Assembly (NCBI GenBank): GCA_959604115.1
Contig: CAUHBW010000153.1
Location: 1-8,360, forward strand
Source of the DNA: an uncultured Bilophila sp.
GTDB lineage: Bacteria > Desulfobacterota > Desulfovibrionia > Desulfovibrionales > Desulfovibrionaceae
Direction of reading: 5' to 3'
DNA: 8,360 nt
The position numbers and the translations under genes are program-made. The notes below the pieces were generated by a model. That model searched no databases. It had not been told where the DNA came from and worked only from the letters and a program-made list of their open reading frames with translations. Shown in pieces: positions 5,067 through 8,360 of the stretch. How positions within the stretch are numbered: position 1 is the first letter of the stretch; each line of letters starts with the position of its first letter.

Positions 5067-7262
5067 GTGAAAAAGTCCCCTTGGAAACTGGATCCCCTGT
5101 TCACGCCGCGTTCCATCGCGGTGATCGGCGCATCCCCCAACGGCGGGGCGGGTTCCATCGTAATCAGGAACATGCAGCGCCTCGGCTACACGGGTACGGT
5201 TTACCCCATCAACCCAAAGTACAAGGATATTTTAGGGTACCCCTGCTATACGTCCCTGCGGGATCTCCCCGCCCCGGCGGACTGCGCCGCCGTGCTGCTG
5301 GGGAGCCGCTCGCTGCTGCCCATGCTTGAGGAAGCGCACGCCACAGGCGTCAAAGGGGTCTGGGGGTTCGCCAGCGGCTTTGCCGAAACGGGCGGAGAAG
5401 GTCGCGCCATGCAGCGGCGCATCCATGACTTCTGCCATGAATCCGGCCTGCTGTTCTGCGGCCCCAACTGCGTGGGCTACGCCAACATCACGGACGGGAT
5501 CTGCATGTACAGCGCCCCGCTCCCGCAGGCATTCCGGCCCGGCGACATCGGCGTCATCGCCCAGAGCGGCGCCGTGCTGCTTGCGCTCGGCAACGCCAAC
5601 CGCAAGGCGGGGTTCTCGCGCCTCATTTCCTCCGGCAACGAGGCGGCCCTCGGGTTGGCCGACTATATGGACTATCTGGTCGAAGACGACGCCACGCACG
5701 TGATCGCCCTCTTCATCGAAACCATCCGCGCCCCGGAAGCCTTCGCCGCCGCGTGCTCCCGCGCCGCCGCGAAGGGGAAACCCGTTATCGCGCTCAAGGT
5801 CGGGCGCTCGGAACTCGCCTGCCGCGTGGCCGCCACCCACACGGGGGCCATCGCGGGAAGCGACCGGATGCTCGACGCCTTTTTCCACCGCGCCAACGTG
5901 GTTCGGGTCAACACCCTCGATGACCTGCTCGAAACCGCCATCCTGTTCAGCGGGCTGCGCGGTCTCTCCGTCAGTTCGACCAGGGTGGGGATGGCCACGG
6001 TTTCCGGAGGCGAGATGGGCATGCTGGTGGACGTGTGCGCCGACAGCGGCCTCGTGTTTCCGTCCGTATCCGAAGCCGGGAAGGAACGGCTCCGCAAGGT
6101 GCTTCCGCCCTACGCTCCCATCGCCAACCCCCTCGACGCGTGGGGCAGCGGCGACCTGCGCGAGGCCTACCCCGCCAGCCTCGGCATCCTCGCCGCCGAA
6201 GAGGACGTGGAAACGCTCATCGTCTCGCAGGACATCCCCGGCAACATGGCCCCCGAACAGGTGGAGCAGTTCTCGGACGTGGCCCGCGCCGCCGTCGCCG
6301 TGCGCGCCTCCTCCGGCAAGCCGGTCATCGTCGTTTCCAATATTTCCGGCGGCATCGATCCGGACATCGGCGCCATCCTCGCACAGGGCAATGTCCCCGT
6401 GGTGCAGGGCAGCGGCGTGGGCATCCCCGCCATCCGGCGCTGGATGGACTGGTGTGCGGCGCGGGCGGCGGAAGCGGCATATCTCTCCCCCCGGAAGGAT
6501 TCCTCCACTCCTTCCAGACTCCCCCCCGAACTGGCTTCGGAACTCGACGCCAGTTCGGGCGTATTGCCCTACGCGCTTTCCGCCCGCCTGCTGCGCCATT
6601 TCGGAATCGCCATAGATCACGAGGAGCTTGCGGTTTCGCTTGAGGAAGGCATGGCGGCAGCCGCGCGCATCGGCTACCCCGTCGCCCTGAAAGCCGCCTC
6701 CCCCGACATCGCGCACAAGACCGAAACCGGCCTCGTCAAGCTCAACCTCCGCACCGGCGCGGAATTCGCGGCGGCATGGCGCGAGCTTGAAGGCATCCTT
6801 GCCCTGCACCATGCGGGCGCGCGGCGCGAGGGGATGCTCGTGCAAGGCATGGTGCGGAGCGCGGGCGGCAAATCCGGCGACGTGGTGGAAACCATCGTCG
6901 GCGTGAACCGTGACGGCGGGTTCGGATCGGCTGTCATGGTGGGGCTCGGCGGCGTGTTCGTGGAGCTGCTGCGCGACGTTTCGCTTGAGCTGGCCCCGCT
7001 CTCACCCGAAGGCGCCCGCGCCATGATCGGCAGGCTTAAGGCCGCCAAATTGCTTACCGGCTTCCGGGGGCGCGCCGCGTCCGATGTGGTAGCCCTCTCC
7101 GATGTGCTCGTTCGGGTGGCAGCCATGTGCTGCGCGCTGGGCGACAGGCTCGTTTCGCTCGACCTGAACCCGGTCATGGTGCTGCCGGAAGGGGAAGGCG
7201 TACGCATTGTGGACATCGTGATGCAGGTGGCTCCGGCACGGCATTGCGGGGAAACCGACTAA
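5067..7262 (+). CDS. Fused alpha-beta acyl-CoA synthetase (ADP-forming), acetate--CoA ligase family
   Basis: This cytoplasmic enzyme converts acyl-CoA, ADP and phosphate to the free acid, CoA and ATP, the energy-recovery step after ferredoxin-linked oxidation of 2-oxoacids. The 731 residues are a typical fused length. Order: a CoA-binding Rossmann domain (about 8-105, with RSIAVIGASPNGGAGS and INPKY), succinyl-CoA-synthetase-like domains with GPNCVGYAN (132-140) and IAQSGAV (164-170), then an ATP-grasp domain (about 485-730). His258 in ATHTGAIAG matches the histidine phosphorylated in ADP-forming acetyl-CoA synthetases. The ATP-grasp part has YPVALKAASPDIAHKTE (537-553), VETIVGVNRD (607-616) and MVGLGGVFVEL (624-634). 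Two small departures from common patterns: DLNP (699-702) where E-x-NP is usual, and KTETGL where KSDVGGV is frequent. Acyl preference cannot be read, but the IorA neighbour 19 bases downstream suggests arylacetyl-CoA. It leads the rightward operon. Confidence 0.93.
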   Translation: MKKSPWKLDPLFTPRSIAVIGASPNGGAGSIVIRNMQRLGYTGTVYPINPKYKDILGYPCYTSLRDLPAPADCAAVLLGSRSLLPMLEEAHATGVKGVWGFASGFAETGGEGRAMQRRIHDFCHESGLLFCGPNCVGYANITDGICMYSAPLPQAFRPGDIGVIAQSGAVLLALGNANRKAGFSRLISSGNEAALGLADYMDYLVEDDATHVIALFIETIRAPEAFAAACSRAAAKGKPVIALKVGRSELACRVAATHTGAIAGSDRMLDAFFHRANVVRVNTLDDLLETAILFSGLRGLSVSSTRVGMATVSGGEMGMLVDVCADSGLVFPSVSEAGKERLRKVLPPYAPIANPLDAWGSGDLREAYPASLGILAAEEDVETLIVSQDIPGNMAPEQVEQFSDVARAAVAVRASSGKPVIVVSNISGGIDPDIGAILAQGNVPVVQGSGVGIPAIRRWMDWCAARAAEAAYLSPRKDSSTPSRLPPELASELDASSGVLPYALSARLLRHFGIAIDHEELAVSLEEGMAAAARIGYPVALKAASPDIAHKTETGLVKLNLRTGAEFAAAWRELEGILALHHAGARREGMLVQGMVRSAGGKSGDVVETIVGVNRDGGFGSAVMVGLGGVFVELLRDVSLELAPLSPEGARAMIGRLKAAKLLTGFRGRAASDVVALSDVLVRVAAMCCALGDRLVSLDLNPVMVLPEGEGVRIVDIVMQVAPARHCGETD

Positions 7263-7281
7263 TCTTGATGGAGAAAAGCCG

Positions 7282-8360
7282 ATGAAGAAACTTCTGTCCG
7301 GCAACGAGGCCCTCGCACGGGGCGCGCTGGAAGCGCGCATAGAGATCGCCTGCGGCTATCCGGGGACACCCAGTTCGGAAATCCTTGAAAACGTCAGCAA
7401 GTACAAAGAAATATACTCCGAATGGTCGGTAAACGAGAAGGTGGCGATGGACGCCGCTGCGGGCGCGGCCTATTCCGGACGCCGCGCGCTCGTGACCACC
7501 AAGCAGGTGGGCATGAACGTCATGTCCGATTCGCTGTTCTATACCGCCTACACCGGCGCGGAGGCCGCGCTCGTGGTCGTCACCGCCGACGATCCGGGCC
7601 TGTTCAGCTCCCAAAACGAGCAGGACAACCGCCACTACGCCAAGCTCGGCAAGTTCCCCATGCTGGAACCCTGCGACAGCCAGGAGTGCAAGGATTTCAT
7701 GATCGAAGCCGTGGACATGAGCGAATGCTTCGACACGCCCGTGGTCATCCGCACGACCATGCGCACCTCGCATTCCAAGTCCGTGGTGGAGCTCGGCGCC
7801 CCCGGCGACTACGGGCGCGAGGTCGGCCCCTTCCCCCGCAACATCGAGAAGTACAACTCCATGTGCACGTGGGCGCGCAAGCGGCACTACATCCTTGAAC
7901 AGCGCCTGCTGGACATCGAAGAATGGAGCAACACGTGGCCCGGCAACCGCATCGAATGGGGCGACCGCGAATACGGCTTCATCGTGGGCGGCATCCTCTA
8001 TGAATACGTGAAGCAGGTCTTCCCCGAAGCCTCCATCCTCAAGCTCGGCATGTGCTACCCCCTGCCGAAAAAGCTGATCCGGGAGTTCGCGGACGGCGTG
8101 CGGAACGTCATCGTGGTCGAGGAGCTTGACCCCTTCATCGAGGAGCAGGTCAGGGCTATGGGCATCCCCGCGCGCGGCAAGGACATCTTCTCCATCTGCG
8201 GCGAACTGCTTCCGGAAGACATTGCCGAAAGCTGCCGCAAGGCGGGCATCCTCAAGGATACGGCCCCGGCGTTCAGCGACACGTCCGCAGCCCTCCCCAA
8301 CCGCAGCCCGCTGCTGTGCTCCGGCTTCCACTATCGCGGCCGCCTGCACTCCAGCTGGGG
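7282..8360 (+). CDS. iorA: Indolepyruvate:ferredoxin oxidoreductase alpha-subunit (IorA) homologue, truncated by window edge
   Basis: ATG 7282 has GGAG eight bases upstream and the frame is open to the window edge (359 codons of a family of about 600). The complex (IorA-IorB) oxidatively decarboxylates aryl pyruvates to aryl-acetyl-CoA and reduces ferredoxin. Family hallmarks of the thiamine-pyrophosphate pyrimidine domain are clear: SGNEALARGALEA (6-18), CGYPGTPSSEI (24-34), EWSVNEKVAM (47-56, with Glu52 as the likely cofactor-activating glutamate), TADDPGLFSSQNEQDNRHYA (101-120) and LEPCDSQE (128-135). The second domain follows (about 160-335). The thiamine diphosphate-binding and ferredoxin-like domains lie outside the window. 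At 346-352 the protein reads CSGFHYR where IorA proteins usually have C-P-G-C-P-H-R, so the second cysteine is missing. It follows the acyl-CoA synthetase by 19 bases, so both are probably one operon in which this enzyme makes the synthetase's substrate. IorB was not seen and may be downstream. Confidence 0.88.
   Translation, partial: MKKLLSGNEALARGALEARIEIACGYPGTPSSEILENVSKYKEIYSEWSVNEKVAMDAAAGAAYSGRRALVTTKQVGMNVMSDSLFYTAYTGAEAALVVVTADDPGLFSSQNEQDNRHYAKLGKFPMLEPCDSQECKDFMIEAVDMSECFDTPVVIRTTMRTSHSKSVVELGAPGDYGREVGPFPRNIEKYNSMCTWARKRHYILEQRLLDIEEWSNTWPGNRIEWGDREYGFIVGGILYEYVKQVFPEASILKLGMCYPLPKKLIREFADGVRNVIVVEELDPFIEEQVRAMGIPARGKDIFSICGELLPEDIAESCRKAGILKDTAPAFSDTSAALPNRSPLLCSGFHYRGRLHSSW

Noticed and set aside
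5232..6845. A 537-codon open frame on the minus strand
   Set aside because: It is antisense to the acyl-CoA synthetase, whose motifs are intact along its whole length. The antisense product is Gly/His/Ala-rich with no domain.
7174..8349. A 391-codon open frame on the minus strand
   Set aside because: It is antisense to the IorA homologue, which has unmistakable family motifs, and it shows no domain of its own.

Overview
The window looks like the chromosome of a high-GC, Gram-negative anaerobe. A Sec-type signal peptide on a soluble binding protein points to a periplasm. A ferredoxin-linked 2-oxoacid oxidoreductase next to an ADP-forming acyl-CoA synthetase points to anaerobic amino-acid fermentation. 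A Desulfovibrionaceae-type (Bilophila/Desulfovibrio-like) or Synergistota-type host would fit, but this is an impression from gene content and style, not a demonstrated assignment.

Two divergent gene sets flank an AT-rich control region at about 4362-5066. Leftward (minus strand, right to left) lie a periplasmic binding protein of the polar amino-acid family (3552-4361), a first permease (2517-3503), the ATPase (1798-2541), a second permease (719-1789) and, after a 200-base gap with hairpins, the N-terminal part of an M24-type (Xaa-Pro peptidase/creatinase-like) gene that runs off the left edge (1-518). Permease and ATPase genes overlap, which suggests translational coupling.

Rightward lie a fused alpha-beta ADP-forming acyl-CoA synthetase (5067-7262) and, 19 bases later, the first 359 codons of an indolepyruvate:ferredoxin oxidoreductase alpha-subunit (IorA) homologue that runs off the right edge (7282-8360).

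The most informative non-coding signal is a pair of near-identical promoter/operator modules, one facing each operon. Each reads TTCATATA(A/G)TGAACTAAA in its own direction of transcription, with a -10-like TATA(A/G)T inside the dyad and a similar TT(C/T)GTA hexamer 17 bases upstream. This suggests both operons answer to one regulator, which is not in the window.

Together the genes suggest a capture-and-ferment module: import of an amino acid or related compound, possible hydrolysis of a peptide-like bond by the M24 protein, oxidative decarboxylation of the derived (probably aryl) 2-oxoacid to an acyl-CoA with reduced ferredoxin, and recovery of ATP by the synthetase. Transamination and the IorB subunit would have to be encoded elsewhere. 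Substrate identity is inference. The IorA homologue and the binding protein both carry unusual residues at positions normally conserved, so the substrate or chemistry may differ from the textbook case.
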